A DNA stretch of 64,000 nucleotides from Gonapodya prolifera JEL478 (taxonomy: Eukaryota; Monoblepharomycota; Monoblepharidomycetes; Monoblepharidales; Gonapodyaceae), in the NCBI GenBank assembly GCA_001574975.1, contig KQ965740.1, forward strand, positions 397,011-461,010. Direction: 5' to 3'. Below, one piece after another: positions 21,519 to 32,393 of this stretch. A model generated the notes under the pieces. That model searched no databases. It was not told where the DNA came from and worked only from the letters and a program-made list of their open reading frames with translations. How positions within the stretch are numbered: the first letter of the stretch is position 1; every line of letters begins with the position of its first letter. The position numbers and the translations under genes are program-made.

Positions 21519-21759
21519 CGCTCCTTCTTTCTACCCCGTCATGTGTACATATCTCCACATCTGCATCATTCGCATCTCTTGTACAGTTCTCAATACACCA
21601 AAGAATCACGTTACAATCTCCTATGGTATACACCTTGGCAAATTGACTTGCCCTCTTCCCCCACCAAAACTGCCTTCGCCGTCCCTCATCCCCCTTTCCC
21701 CCAATCACTGTTGGCTTTACTATCAACCCCAACAGTGCCACCACCTCTTTCGTCCCCAT

Positions 21760-23214
21760 CTACCGTCCCCGTGCGACCCTTCCCGGTGCACCTCCCATCC
21801 CTCCTTTACTCCTTTTCTTCCCTCCGACCACCCCCACTCCCGGTGCCCCATCGGCATCCGCACTCTGCCCCCCACCGCTGGCTCTCTTCCCACCACTCTG
21901 CCCTTTCTTGGCCACCTCCTGAACCGGCGCAGCTTCTTCCCGTTTCTGGAGGTACTTCACGACCCTAGTGCGCACGCACCCACGTCAGCCTCGGTCTCAC
22001 CAGCCCGCCCAAACCCCCTTCGCAACTCACTGGATCACCACAGGCAGCTCCGGCTCCGCGGCCACAAACGGCTCCTTCGGCGGCTTCGAGCTCAGTATCC
22101 CCTTGACCTCCCTCGCATCCTCCGTTCCCACGGGCCTCCCTTCCACCTTCCTGTACCTACTTCTCCCCCCGCTCCCCAGCTCACCCCCCGCGACCGTGAT
22201 TCCCACGGGCTCGCACCACACCACTTTTCCTTTGCGTTCCTCCACACGCGACCAGCTCGGCGGGGGCGGCCGCTCGCGCAGGCCGGCCCACACTTCTTGC
22301 TTGATCCGGTCGGGCGATTCGGGCGGGGGAGCATCAATTTCGTGTACGTGCTTCAGGTAAGTGCGCCGTGTTCTTGCGTTTCGGCGCTGTGGGTGGGTGG
22401 GTGGTGTTGAGGCGTCAGCGATTGCGTGTGGGGTGTGGATATTAAAAGAAACAGTCAATCAAACAACCTCACACGTGCGATCCCCCACTCCGACCATAAA
22501 CTCACCCCGTTCGCCTTCGCCTGCTCAATGCGCTCGTCTGTCCCGACCTTTCGCCCGCCTCGCCCTCCTTTCTGCGCGGCCTGTGCCTTCCCCTGCCCAA
22601 GCCCTACACCCATTCCCGCTGCAACCGCCGCCGCCACTCTCGCGCTCAAGCCCATTCCAGCACCCACACCAGTCGCTCCCACGCCGCCCACACCAACCCC
22701 ACCTCCCACGAGTCTGCCCCTCCCCGCCCTCAATGTGCGCCGCAGGGGACTCTTCTTCCTCCCCGGCGAGGAAAGTTCCACGGACGTGCGCCTTGCAAAT
22801 GCCGCTACTGCGCCGGGAGAACGCGGCACCATCCCGCCATGGGACCGCGCGATGCCCACGATGACGCGGCCGGGAGTTCCGGGTCCAGGAGAGCGCGCGG
22901 TGAAGGAGATAATGGAGGTCGGAGGGCGGGCGGGGCTGGTTGCGAGGAGTGGGCGCGAAGGTTGGATGGTGAGAGATGTCGGCACTGGGTTGGAGCGCAC
23001 AGTTGGAATAGGAACGGGTTCTGTAACTGTTGGAGCTACGGGAAGAGTAGTGGGCTCGCAGACCGTCGGGGTTTCGGATAAGCTCGGTAGAATCGGCGAC
23101 GGGAATGATACCGAGGTAACTGGCGTCTCTTGCACGTCCAGGACGCTCGCGTCGTCTGACTCGTCCATCTCGACGTCAACCCAGCTGGCACCGTACTCCT
23201 CCATCACATCGGCA

Positions 23215-23251
<37 letters not shown>

Positions 23252-24626
23252 TCAGCTCCTGCTTCTGCTTCTGCTTCTGCTCCTCTTCCATCTCCTGCAC
23301 AACCTCCTGGACCGGCGCCTCAACCGGACCCTCCACTTTCAAATCCGCCACCCCATTCCCCTCCTCGCCCACCGGCTCCGTCAGCGGATCCGAATCAAAC
23401 GGCAGCAGCGACGCCGGATCTTCTACTCTGTCTGCCCTCATCGAGCGCTCAAATGCCTCAGCCACTGTGGGTGGCGGTGGTAGAGCGGTCACGGCGCCAT
23501 GGTCCCGCTCTCGTGCCACGCATTGAGCGTCCCGCATAATCACATCCCCGTTCCCTCCCTCGGCGCGTCGGGGGGCTTTGGGTGTCCCGTCGTCTGCGGG
23601 GGTGGAGGTGGGTGTTGGCGCGCGAGGTGCAGCCACATCTCGTGCTGGCGTGCGGATCGGCGCAAGTGGCGTACGTGGAGTTTGGAGTGCAGCGGTACGT
23701 ACGGGTATGTGGGAAGAAAACACGGTGCGGGATGGTGTAGGTGTGACGCCCTTTTGGACCGGATTTCGCGATGGCGTGGGTGTCGGTCGAGGGACGGTAG
23801 GACGCGCTGCAGCTGCGGGTATTTTGTGTGCAGATAGGGGAATCGACGAGGTGGAGGGTGGTTTCGTTGGGTGGTGGGATGTTGTTGGGGTTTTGAGACC
23901 GGTGAAAGAGGCAGGGGTGGGTGTTTTGATAGGCGCTGCACGTAGCGTGGCGTGCGGGCGGGGGGTGACGTCGGGTCTGGATACAAGTGTTTTGCCAGGA
24001 GCGCCTGTTATTCGTCCTGGTGTGGCAGCTGGTGTGGGGTTCAGGCCAACGTCGCGGTCCTTTGCGACACCTTTGACCGCCCGCTTCTCCCCCTTCTCCC
24101 CCTCCGTCTTCACCACCACATTCGGGTCCACTCTCGCTCTCGGCGCCAGTGGCCCTATTGGAACCCTCGCTGCTGGTGATGGGGCAGGCACTTTGGTGAG
24201 TTTGGCTGGGCCCAGTCCCACCGGCCCTCGCCGTGCCAGGGGGGACGCCAATCCCCCCGACGCCATAAACGCGCCAAGCAGTCCACCCCTGAACAGCGTA
24301 ATCCCTTCAAAGTCGTCCAGTGCACCGCCCGAATTGTCCGCCAAGCCGACCTCGACGTCCCACTCGCCGTCATCCTCCTCCTCCTCGTCTGCGCAAGCAT
24401 CGCCTCGGTCATTCGTGTCTTCCATTCCAAATACATCGCGTACGCGCCCGGGCATGGGCGTCTGGAGCCAGCCGGAGCCCCGCGCCGTCGCAATCTCCAG
24501 GTCCGACACTTCGTCCCCGCTGAACACGAAGTCGATCGGCGACGGTTCCAGTCCCGCCATGGCGAGCGCTAGGGCTGCTAAGCGGGACGAGTCTCCCTTT
24601 GAGGAATCGGTCGGGGTTGAAGGCAT
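21760..24626 (-). CDS. Large disordered Pro/Thr/Ala-rich protein, unknown function
   Basis: Three exons join in frame: 24626-22506, 22386-22031, 21964-21760, giving 893 residues. The N-terminus has a short ordered-looking block (DSSRLAALALAMAGLEPSPIDFVF) followed by acidic runs. Residues 130-400 are Pro/Thr/Ala-rich with many TP and SP sites. An acidic Q/E/K tract of alternating KQ and EQ lies near 447-470, encoded by a CTCCTG-type microsatellite at about 23215-23285. After that come SP-rich segments (SPGRKKSPLRRTLRAG) and a glycine/valine-rich stretch. Exon 2 has a more ordered block (HVHEIDAPPPESPDRIKQEV) and the C-terminus is Lys/Gly-rich. I recognise no family. Many proline-directed phosphosites and basic patches fit a nuclear or cytoskeletal scaffold, but this is not established. 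Confidence 0.7.
23215..23290 (+). repeat. Trinucleotide-rich microsatellite (CTCCTG/CTTCTG type)
   Basis: This is an uninterrupted stretch of about 75 bases of ctcctg/cttctg-like units. It lies inside the first exon of the 893-residue protein, where it encodes an alternating Gln/Glu/Lys tract. It is likely length-variable between strains. Confidence 0.8.
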
Positions 24627-24868
24627 GGATGGCAGGAGTGGGGGTGGAGAGCAGGCGGTGCGTGTATCGTGGTTGTTTCGTCCCCGATTGAGGAAAGTAA
24701 GCGCGATGGGAGTTGGGCGCTGCTGCTAAGGTCTTGCGCCTGGTGTGTCTTAGTGTGTGAATGGATTTGTGCGATGCCGCCGTGTTTGGAACCTGGCGGC
24801 GTGCTTAGGTCACACAATTTGTGCCAGGGCCAACGACCGAGTTGGTACAATGTTTTGCATTACTCCAT

Positions 24869-25427
24869 CTACAGCGGCAAGCCGTTAGCTTCAAACTGAG
24901 ATTACCTCCATGATTGTATTCCTCCAAAAAGCTCTCTCCAAATTTGAATCACAATCAGCGGATAATCGCACCAAATTCACTCAACACTCACCGACACCAA
25001 CTCTGCATTTGTGGCGTTGGTCTTTGGTGTCTTTCCCACACTCCTAAGATAGCTTTTGACTGCATCATTGCTGAGTTTGTTGAGCTGGTCACTTTCAAGC
25101 GACAGGACCACCTTTGCAAAAATAAAGTGATAAAAACAGGATCAAGTCCCTGGCCCCGGGTCGAACAACATGTCCCTCTCACCGATATGAGTGTATCACG
25201 TACACTTTTCTCTTTTGGGGAGACAGTTTCCAGTAATTCGAACAGAACCTTGTTATCAAGTGCCTCCATGTTTCTCTTCCGCTCTCCAGGTTTTGCTTTT
25301 GGGGAGCTCCCTTGACCTTCTTGGAAGTCTTATCATCGTTTTCTAGCGCACGCTTTTTACCTTTCTGGTTTACCAAGGACACGGGACTGTGCGCAGGTGT
25401 CGCAGTACCTTGCATCTTGTTGTCCAC
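24869..25427 (-). CDS. Small Lys-rich protein with SAP-like C-terminal motif
   Basis: Well supported exons on the complement are 25269-25183 (from MEALDNKVLFELLETVSPKE), 25111-24992 and 24895-24869 (FEANGLPL then stop). An upstream exon from Met 25427 or 25415 (MQGTATPAHSPVSLVNQK) can be joined by a 41-nt intron, giving a protein of about 110-120 residues; that first junction is the weak point. The segment LSNDAVKSYLRSVGKTPKTN is followed by ATNAELVS and has the helix-loop-helix pattern of a SAP DNA-binding motif. The rest is basic and disordered. A nuclear role is plausible; no specific family was recognised. Confidence 0.55.
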
Positions 25428-26251
25428 GGCGATTTGTCACAACAAAAACGAAACTTGAAACATGAAAACCTACTCCATGCGGCTTCAATTCCCCGGCGAG
25501 GCACTACGCGGTCATCATTTTTTAATGGTTGCTTCTTGTGGAACTTGTTCGTTGATGTGAGACCTCGCCGCCTCTGTAATGTGCTGTGCGGCATCACCGT
25601 CACGTCGCTCAACACTCGGAAGGTCAGTTGAATTGATCGGAGGAAGACCCTCCATGACACGGTGAACAAGGGGGTGCACGAAGATTCCAATGTTCGCGCC
25701 TGTGCATAGAATGTGAAGATCGAGCTGCGAGGGCCTAGTTGGAGACAAGGCGACACATGAGCCTTCCTTTTCATGACTCCGCCGATTGTGTCCCACCTTT
25801 TCAGCAAAGAGATCGCCGGGAGAAATGTTGATGCTGCCAGACTTGAGTGTAGACCGGTGCAAATGATGTGCCAACCTGCTTTGCAAGGTATCACCGACGA
25901 CGGATCCCCACACACCATTGGTATGTTTCTTCCGAGTGTTGAGGAGTGGTGCCGAATCGGATTACGACTAGAAGTCTTGCGCAAAAAGTGAAACCTCGGA
26001 ATTAATGGCTCCTCCTTCGCAAGAGGGGAATAATCGTTGCGAAGGAGGGGCAGGCGAGGACAGGCGCATCCATAAAGGTTTGGCAGGATCGAATTCAATC
26101 CTTCAAATGCACAGAGCGCTGCATCCAGTCTCTCCGGCGAAAGTTGGATCAGTTACTCATTATATTGGTGGCGATGACCATGTCATTCATACTATTACAA
26201 TTTCACAGCGGGGCTCGTCAATGCGGTTTGAACAGTCTACGAGAACAAGTC
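25428..26251. other. Unassigned interval with two overlapping minus-strand ORFs
   Basis: A 242-codon minus frame (26098-25370) and a 132-codon minus frame (25913-25515) overlap in different frames. The shorter one (HILCTGANIGIFVHPLVHRV, ending VPQEATIKK) looks slightly more protein-like, but neither matches a family I know. No consistent exon set could be built. It may be a decayed gene. A perfect inverted repeat lies at 26011-26048. Confidence 0.4.
26011..26048. repeat. 12-bp perfect inverted repeat
   Basis: The left arm cctccttcgcaa (26011-26022) and the right arm ttgcgaaggagg (26037-26048) are exact reverse complements with a 14-nt spacer. It lies downstream of the epoxide hydrolase copy A stop, in the unassigned interval. 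Confidence 0.85.
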
Positions 26252-28181
26252 TCAAAACTTGATGAACGAACGAAAACACAACAACCAACAGCCTCACCTT
26301 GGTACCCGCAAAGTTTCTGATATCTCGAATCAGATCTTCGGTTCGTTCTAGCGCTGCAAAGTGCCTTTAAAACAATTTGAAACGCGTTTGCACGTTGATG
26401 ACAATAAAGTTGACGCCACCAAATCTCACCCGCCACGTTCGAAAATGGACCACTGAACAAGGTTGGGGCACCAATACGCAACCCAGCTTTTCGGCGGGAC
26501 AAAGATCTCGTGCGGGAACACGGCGCAACCAACAGGAACAGTGATCTTAACCGTACTGAGCAGCTGCACATCGAGCATTCGGTGCATCTGGTAGTGGTAC
26601 AGACGAAAAGATGAGGTGATGGAGTTGGTGATGTAGTAGATCATGACTGCGCAAAGATTGTTGAGAGCCTTTCCCTCAACAAGCCATTCCGAAGCGATAG
26701 ACATACCATTCGTGAGGAAGTGATCAATCGTCATCGTGGGAGAAAAGTCTCCATCGCCTCCTCTCAAATCAACCCATTCATGCTACATAGGGGATTGCAT
26801 CCAGTCTTGTGAGGCAACAAATGTAATGGGGACGTTGAAACACAGGGTACCCACAAACTTTTCCCCAATCCATGCCATTAACCCAATCGGACTATCGCTA
26901 ACAGCAAATCCGAGTGTCTGGGGTTTCGTTGCTTGTATCCGCTGATACCCGGTTCCTGCGTTCTGGAAGTTTATCCTGTATTGTTCGATCCGCGATTCTT
27001 CGGCCTGGGTTAGAGGTGGCAGAGTGGCGTCCTTTGGTGGCCGTGAAAATGAAGGCATGTTGAGCTAATCAGGGGAACGAACAGAGAGGTGAGTGTAAAC
27101 GCTACAAGGTTTCAGACGGGCAGTTCGTGTGACTCACGTGAATAGCACGGCAATTATTGGGGTAGAGTAACGCGAGTGACTGCAAATCTGTGGTCAATAA
27201 AAGTAGATTTGAATGCTGATGACGCCATTGGCTTCTCACTTTCGTTACGCTGGAACCCCAATCGCCGCCTTGGGCCACTGTAGTTAAAAACTTGACAATA
27301 AGTTGAAATACTTGAATTGAGAAGCTACCACCAACTCGCCATATGCAGAATAACCGAGAGTCTTCATTAGCACATTGAAAACCTTTGCCGTTTCTGAAAC
27401 GCCAAAGTCACGGACTGTTGCTGCCGACGAGAAGCCATACCCAACGAGAGATGGAACCACCACATTAAACGCTGGGTCCGACACAGATGGCGGATGAGTT
27501 AAGGGCCGAATGACGTCGAGGAACTTGTAGAGGGGGAGTCTTGAGTCTCGACCCAATCACGCAACTTCAACACAAACCTCTTCAAAGAGTATGACGACGT
27601 CAATTATAGTACAAGCGTGCGCANNNNNNNNNNNNNNNNNNNNNNNNNNNNNNNNNNNNNNNNNNNNNNNNNNNNNNNNNNNNNNNNNNNNNNNNNNNNN
27701 NNNNNNNNNNNNNNNNNNNNNNNNNNNNNNNNNNNNNNNNNNNNNNNNNNNNNNNNNNNNNNNNNNNNNNNNNNNNNNNNNNNNNNNNNNNNNNNNNNNN
27801 NNNNNNNNNNNNNNNNNNNNNNNNNNNNNNNNNNNNNNNNNNNNNNNNNNNNNNNNNNNNNNNNNNNNNNNNNNNNNNNNNNNNNNNNNNNNNNNNNNNN
27901 NNNNNNNNNNNNNNNNNNNNNNNNNNNNNNNNNNNNNNNCGCGCAACCCGATTCGGCATTCTGAGCGTGACAATGTGTGATCGTTGAAGCAGCGCTCGTA
28001 ACTGCACAGAACTTTCATCGCAAGTCAGAGGTTCCGATCCTCACCCATATTCCCAAGTGTCGCCACCACCGATCGGGTTAGCAAGCGAGTTTTCCGGGAA
28101 TCGCGCGTTCCGCAGTCGATCTTTGAGAGTGGCGAGAAGATGGGGCGGGCATATGACGCGAAAGGGAACTGGTGACACCAT
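26252..28181 (-). CDS. Epoxide hydrolase, copy A (interrupted by assembly gap)
   Basis: This is an alpha/beta hydrolase with an N-terminal EHN domain. The first exon runs from MVSPVPFRVICPPHLLATLK to GGDTWEYG. After the gap come HPPSVSDPAF, GYGFSSAA and the nucleophile elbow QGGDWGSS (catalytic Asp), then cap exons (SFSRPPKDATLPP, MAWIGEKFV, RGGDGDFSP). The C-terminal exons hold SFRLYHYQ, YWCPNLVQWS and HFAALERTEDL (catalytic His). The exon carrying the oxyanion loop falls in the N-run. Such enzymes open epoxides of xenobiotics or lipids to diols. The intron after GYSAYG uses a GC donor (gcgagt, complement of 27334-27339), whereas copies B and C have GT there. The last exon is uncertain and may be only two codons long. 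Nothing outside the gap is broken. Confidence 0.85.
27624..27939. other. Assembly gap (run of N)
   Basis: This is a run of 316 N inside epoxide hydrolase copy A. The sequence on both sides is almost identical to copy B, where the corresponding interval is only about 245 bp, so the N-run length is probably arbitrary. The gap hides the oxyanion-loop exon of copy A. Confidence 0.98.
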
Positions 28182-28450
28182 TTTCGGCGCTTTCGGAATC
28201 TGTGGCCCGACGGCTTGGCTTGTAAATGTACGATCTCTTCCCATTAATTCTGGTCATGAACCACTGCTGTGAATCGTTAGGAGTATGCTCGCAATTGCGT
28301 TTTCTACTGTCCCGACTTGTTCTGTCCTAATTCTGATCAAACACGAGAGAACTACCGTAACATGTGGTTTTGTCCGCATACAATTATTTTTGCTCTTCCT
28401 TTTGTGTAAAATCTTTAGGCCTTCGAGTCAAAAAGAGCGCCTCGAACACT

Positions 28451-30233
28451 CTATGGGAGTTGAGGGCAGAGTGTGGAGACGACCACGACGTCCAGGAAAC
28501 GAACGTCATCACCCACATGAAGTTTCGCAAATGCGCGCACGTCCTCTATGAAATTTGATGTCTGCTCTAAGGCAGCAAAGTGCCTTGACACAAACCAATC
28601 AATGATGGAACTGTTTGGGGATGGCGATAGTCTCACTCACCCCCCCTGTTTGAATTCACTCCAGTGGACAAGTTTGGGGCACCAGTAATTCACCCAGCTC
28701 CTTGGAGCAATGTAGAGCTCGTACGGAAAGACTGCGATGCCAACTGGCTGCGTGAGAATTGTTAAGTTGATTATGTCTTGTCCTATTCCAAGGAAGAATT
28801 GGTAGCGATACAGCCGGAACGAAGAACCGATGGAGTTACTGTAGATTTCGAAACGTAAGCCATATAAAAACACACGATTAAGAGCAAAACATTACCTGAT
28901 GTAGTATATCATAACATTTGTGAGCAAATGGTCCAACGACAATGTAGGTGAAAAGTCTCCGTCACCGCCGCGCAGATCCACTATTTCGTGCTACGCAACA
29001 GCCCCCAAACTGTGATAAATAACAGATGGTGCAAAGAAATCTAGCCGTTGACCTCACAAACTTTTCTCCGATCCATGCGAGCAATCCAATAGGACTGTCG
29101 CTCATTGCGAAGGCAAGAGTCTGGGGCTTCGTCTCTTGTATTCGCTGATAGCCAGTACCAGATCGTTCGAAAACATTCCTATATGTCTCCATTCGAGCTT
29201 GTTCTATTGGCGTCGGTGGGGATATCTTAACTTCTTTGGGTGGGCGTGGGAAGATTGGAAAATTCAACTAAAGAGAAGCGAGCAATCAAGGAATTTCTCA
29301 GCTTGTATCCGTGGAACGCAACTCACGTGTATGGCTTTACAGTTTTGAGGAAACAACGCTGCGAGGGCCTTTGTCACAAACGCCCCCCAATCTCCACCCT
29401 GTCCAACTTTAAGAAATCACATTTAGCACCATGATGCACAAAAGGCAACCCAAACTTAACGTACCATACCTATGGTAGCCGAGGGTCTTCATTACATGAT
29501 TCATAACCTTGGCGGTTTCGATGACCCCAAAGTCTCGCACTGGTGCTGCTGAAGAGAAGCCGAACCCCACGAGAGACGGGACGACCACGTGGAACGCAGT
29601 TTGAGTCGAAGATGGTGGGTGTGTCAATGGCCGAATGACGTCGAGGAACTTGCAGAGGGGGAGTCTTGAGTCTCGACCCAATCACGCAACTTCAACACAA
29701 ACCTCTTCAAAGAGTATGACGACGTCAATTATAGTACAAGCGTGCGCATAAAGCGGGTCCTACTCACCGACAAAAGATCCTGGCCAACCATGGGTCAAAA
29801 TGATCGGGATAGCATCGGCTCGCGGCGAGCGCTCGTGTATGAAATGAACAGAGACGGTTCCGTGTCCTCTCGGATCATCCTTGCCAGCTCCTACGGGAAC
29901 TGAAACATCCAGCTTGTAGTGTTTGAATTCATTGATCTTCGCTTCCCAAGCTGGCCAGTCGTACTTGTTGAGCCAGTGGTCAACTAACTTGCGCGCAACC
30001 CGATTCGGCATTCTGAGCGTGACAATGTGTGATCGTTGAAGCAGCGCTCGTAACTGCACAGAACTTTCATCGCAAGTCAGAGGTTCGGATCCTCACCCAT
30101 ACTCCCAAGTGTCGCCGCCGCCGATCGGGTTAGCGAGCGAGTTTTCCGGGAATCGCACGTTCCGCAGACGATCCTTGAGAGTGGCAAGAAGATGAGGAGG
30201 GCATATTACGCGGAAGGGTACTGGAGATGCCAT
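28451..30233 (-). CDS. Epoxide hydrolase, copy B (intact)
   Basis: This is the complete paralog of copy A. It starts MASPVPFRVICPPHLLATLK and continues with MPNRVARKLVDHWLNKYDWP, oxyanion loop HGWPGSFVGE, FLDVIRPLTHPPS, GFGFSSAAP and nucleophile elbow GQGGDWGAF. The cap has PRPPKEVKISPP, LLAWIGEKFV and RGGDGDFSP. The C-terminal part has SFRLYRYQ, YWCPKLVHWS and HFAALEQT (His base), ending near 28451. The acid/nucleophile Asp, cap Tyr region and His are all present, so it should be active. The first intron is 84 nt (30096-30013). It is the middle member of a three-copy tandem array on the same strand. The exact last exon is uncertain. Cytosolic or microsomal xenobiotic/lipid epoxide hydrolysis is inferred from the family. 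Confidence 0.88.
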
Positions 30234-30532
30234 TTTCGGGAGTTTCGGAACCTGTGGCCCGACTTGCTACATCATACAACTCGGCAACTGCTGATACAGT
30301 ACTCGTAGTGGGTTTCAAAGCAAAGTTGGCTGAATTCGCCGGCTGACAGGTCGGCTTACGGCGGTGGACGCCGGAGACTGGCAGAACTCACGGTCAAACT
30401 TTTGTTAAGGTGGCATTGACCGTAACAACTGATTTCTTCCAGGCAAGCACTGCCGGGAACCTTCATGTATGTGCTCGTAAGTGAGTTTTATACTGAAATG
30501 AAAAACTTTATGCCAGTGTACGTCATACACAA

Positions 30533-31954
30533 TTAAAACGCATTGCTCTCTAAGTTCTTGTAAATGTTCTTCACTTTAGGTGAAAGGTCCCAGTCGATTT
30601 CTCCCTTTTCCTTTCTGTCGTTGAACTCCTTCATGCGATCGAGCAGATACTTTTTGACATCCGCAGAGTCCGAGGGTGTGGTATTTCCTTTTGCATCGAT
30701 CCTGACAAAGCCGGAGGTGATCACCGCAGGATTCTTGTTCAAGTTCGCGATAAATTCACCGACACGTTTCATAAGTGCTGCATATTGAGGGGGAAAGGCT
30801 CCAAACCACACATGCGTCTATAGCAAAAAAAAAAAAAAATATGCTGTGAAGCAGGTTCTGATCGACTAGCTTGCAAGATCTTACGAACCGTCTCTTCCAT
30901 TATGACGCCAACAACAGCACTCTTTTGCATATTCCTGAGAACAAAAAGGGCACTTTCATCGTACAGGCGCTCTGCCGTCCCGGCTTCAACCAACATGGGT
31001 GGTAGGTCAGCCCGCGGCTCGGCGAGAAGAGAAGAGGCGAGAGGGTCCGTAAGCTCCTCATTCGCAAGATGTGCGACCCACTGAATCGGAGCCTGGCGAA
31101 CCGAGAGTGTTTGCAATTGAACGCGTCATGTGAGTCAAACAATCCGTCACCATGTGTCCGAATTTCTCCAGTGGCGGTAAAATATCCAAATCGTTCAGCC
31201 ACCTTGATGCACAGCTTGCAGTGAAATCCGTCACCGGGGCAAAAGGCACAACCCCCGCGGGTTTGAGCCTCGGGTCTTGTTCAACCACAAAACGCATCAA
31301 GTTGATCGCCAAATTGCCTCCCGCCGACCACCCAGAGAGCACAACTTTGTTTGCAGGAATGCCCATGCCCTTTGGTACAGGATCAGTGAGGTACACAAGA
31401 GCTGAATAAGCGTCGTGCAATTGCGCTGGGTGTTGACCTCGCCAAGCTACGCGGTAGTCGGGGGCGTACACTGTGCATCCAGTCACACGTGCAAGCTCTA
31501 CCGTTTGACCTCGAGCATTGGAAGGGCTCCCGATAACATAGCCACCCCCGAAGAAGTACAATACCACCATCCCGTCACAACCCTCCACGCCTTCTTTGGG
31601 ACCATTCCACTCCACAGTTTCCATCTTAATGGGGCTAGTGTCCTCAGTTGTGGCAAAGTATTGGTGGGATACCCTTGGAATGGTCGACTACATGAATATT
31701 GAACATCAACATCGACTTGGTGGAAACAATGAATCTGAACAAATTTCTCTCACCTCAGTAACTTTGCTATTGGGATTGAGAGGATCCGGCCATCCCAGAG
31801 CCTTCATTCCAGCCGAGCTCGCTTCTGGATCCTGTGCCTTGGTGGCTGCCTCGACGTGTTCTCGATCCGATATTCCCATTACCTTCCCGTACGTCACGAT
31901 CCCGCGATACAATGTGTAAGCCGAAACTTGGCTGGCCGTCCAAGAGGGGCATTG
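30533..31954 (-). CDS. Alpha/beta hydrolase, HSL/arylacetamide-deacetylase-like esterase
   Basis: The most 5' exon I can support begins at 31954 (QCPSWTASQVSAYTLYRGIV), right after a ccgtag acceptor; the true first exon upstream is not resolved. Next come FFGGGYVIGSPS (oxyanion loop, FGGG instead of the usual HGGG), YAPDYRVAWRGQHPAQLHDA, the GWSAGG nucleophile elbow and PFAPVTDF. A further exon has LPPMLVEAGTAERLYDESAL (Asp region) and the last exon has HVWFGAFPPQY (His region), ending LESNAF. This is the hormone-sensitive-lipase family pattern; such enzymes hydrolyse short acyl or acetyl esters. It sits between epoxide hydrolase copies B and C on the same strand, suggesting a shared detoxification or catabolic role. 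A run of 13 A lies in an intron near 30823. Confidence 0.82.
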
Positions 31955-32234
31955 CTACGGTATGAAAAGGTAGTTAGAAGGTTGGCAACCCCACGCCTAT
32001 GCATCCTGCAAAAATTCCTCCCGTCGAGCTTCCCGGCTGAGACAATTCGATGGATTCACTGCAATGTGGCAGCGCGCACCTTGGGTGGACCCCATATAGC
32101 GTAGTTGACGAGGGCTGCAGAAACGTCCCACAACGTCGAAACGTTTGTAACAATCGCATTCGGTCGCGATGCTGGCGGAGGAATTTCCTTCTGGCCCATT
32201 GTTGACAGTAGGTTTTTTTCTCCACAAAAAACGA

Positions 32235-32393
32235 TCCGATTATTGGATATCTCCGATAATCGGGAAGTGTATAGCCGGTTATATTGTCGGCATAACCGGC
32301 TAAATTAATACACAGGGAAACTGATGTTCTCATTTCTTTGATAAAGCAGGCCATAGTTGCTGCACACCATTCAGTGAGCGATTATCTCGCTCA
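32235..32393. repeat. Three neighbouring inverted repeats (hairpins)
   Basis: Arms ccgattat/ataatcgg lie at 32236-32243 and 32256-32263 (extendable with one G-T pair). Arms tagccggttat/ataaccggcta lie at 32272-32282 and 32292-32302 (11 bp, perfect). Arms tgagcga/tcgctca lie at about 32374-32393. The first two are in the deaminase-esterase intergenic region; the third falls in the last deaminase intron. All three contain CGATTAT/ATAATCG-like or CCGG-type half sites. Confidence 0.75.

Noticed and set aside
23215-23290. Possible CRISPR-like or minisatellite array
   Set aside because: Simple in-frame trinucleotide microsatellite encoding Gln/Glu/Lys; no spacers, and this is a eukaryotic genome.
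22426-23526. 366-codon plus-strand frame
   Set aside because: Antisense shadow of the first exon of the 893-residue protein; composition mirrors its Pro/Ala repeats.
27557-28018. Several ORFs spanning the run of N
   Set aside because: Translations are mostly X; they are artefacts of the assembly gap.
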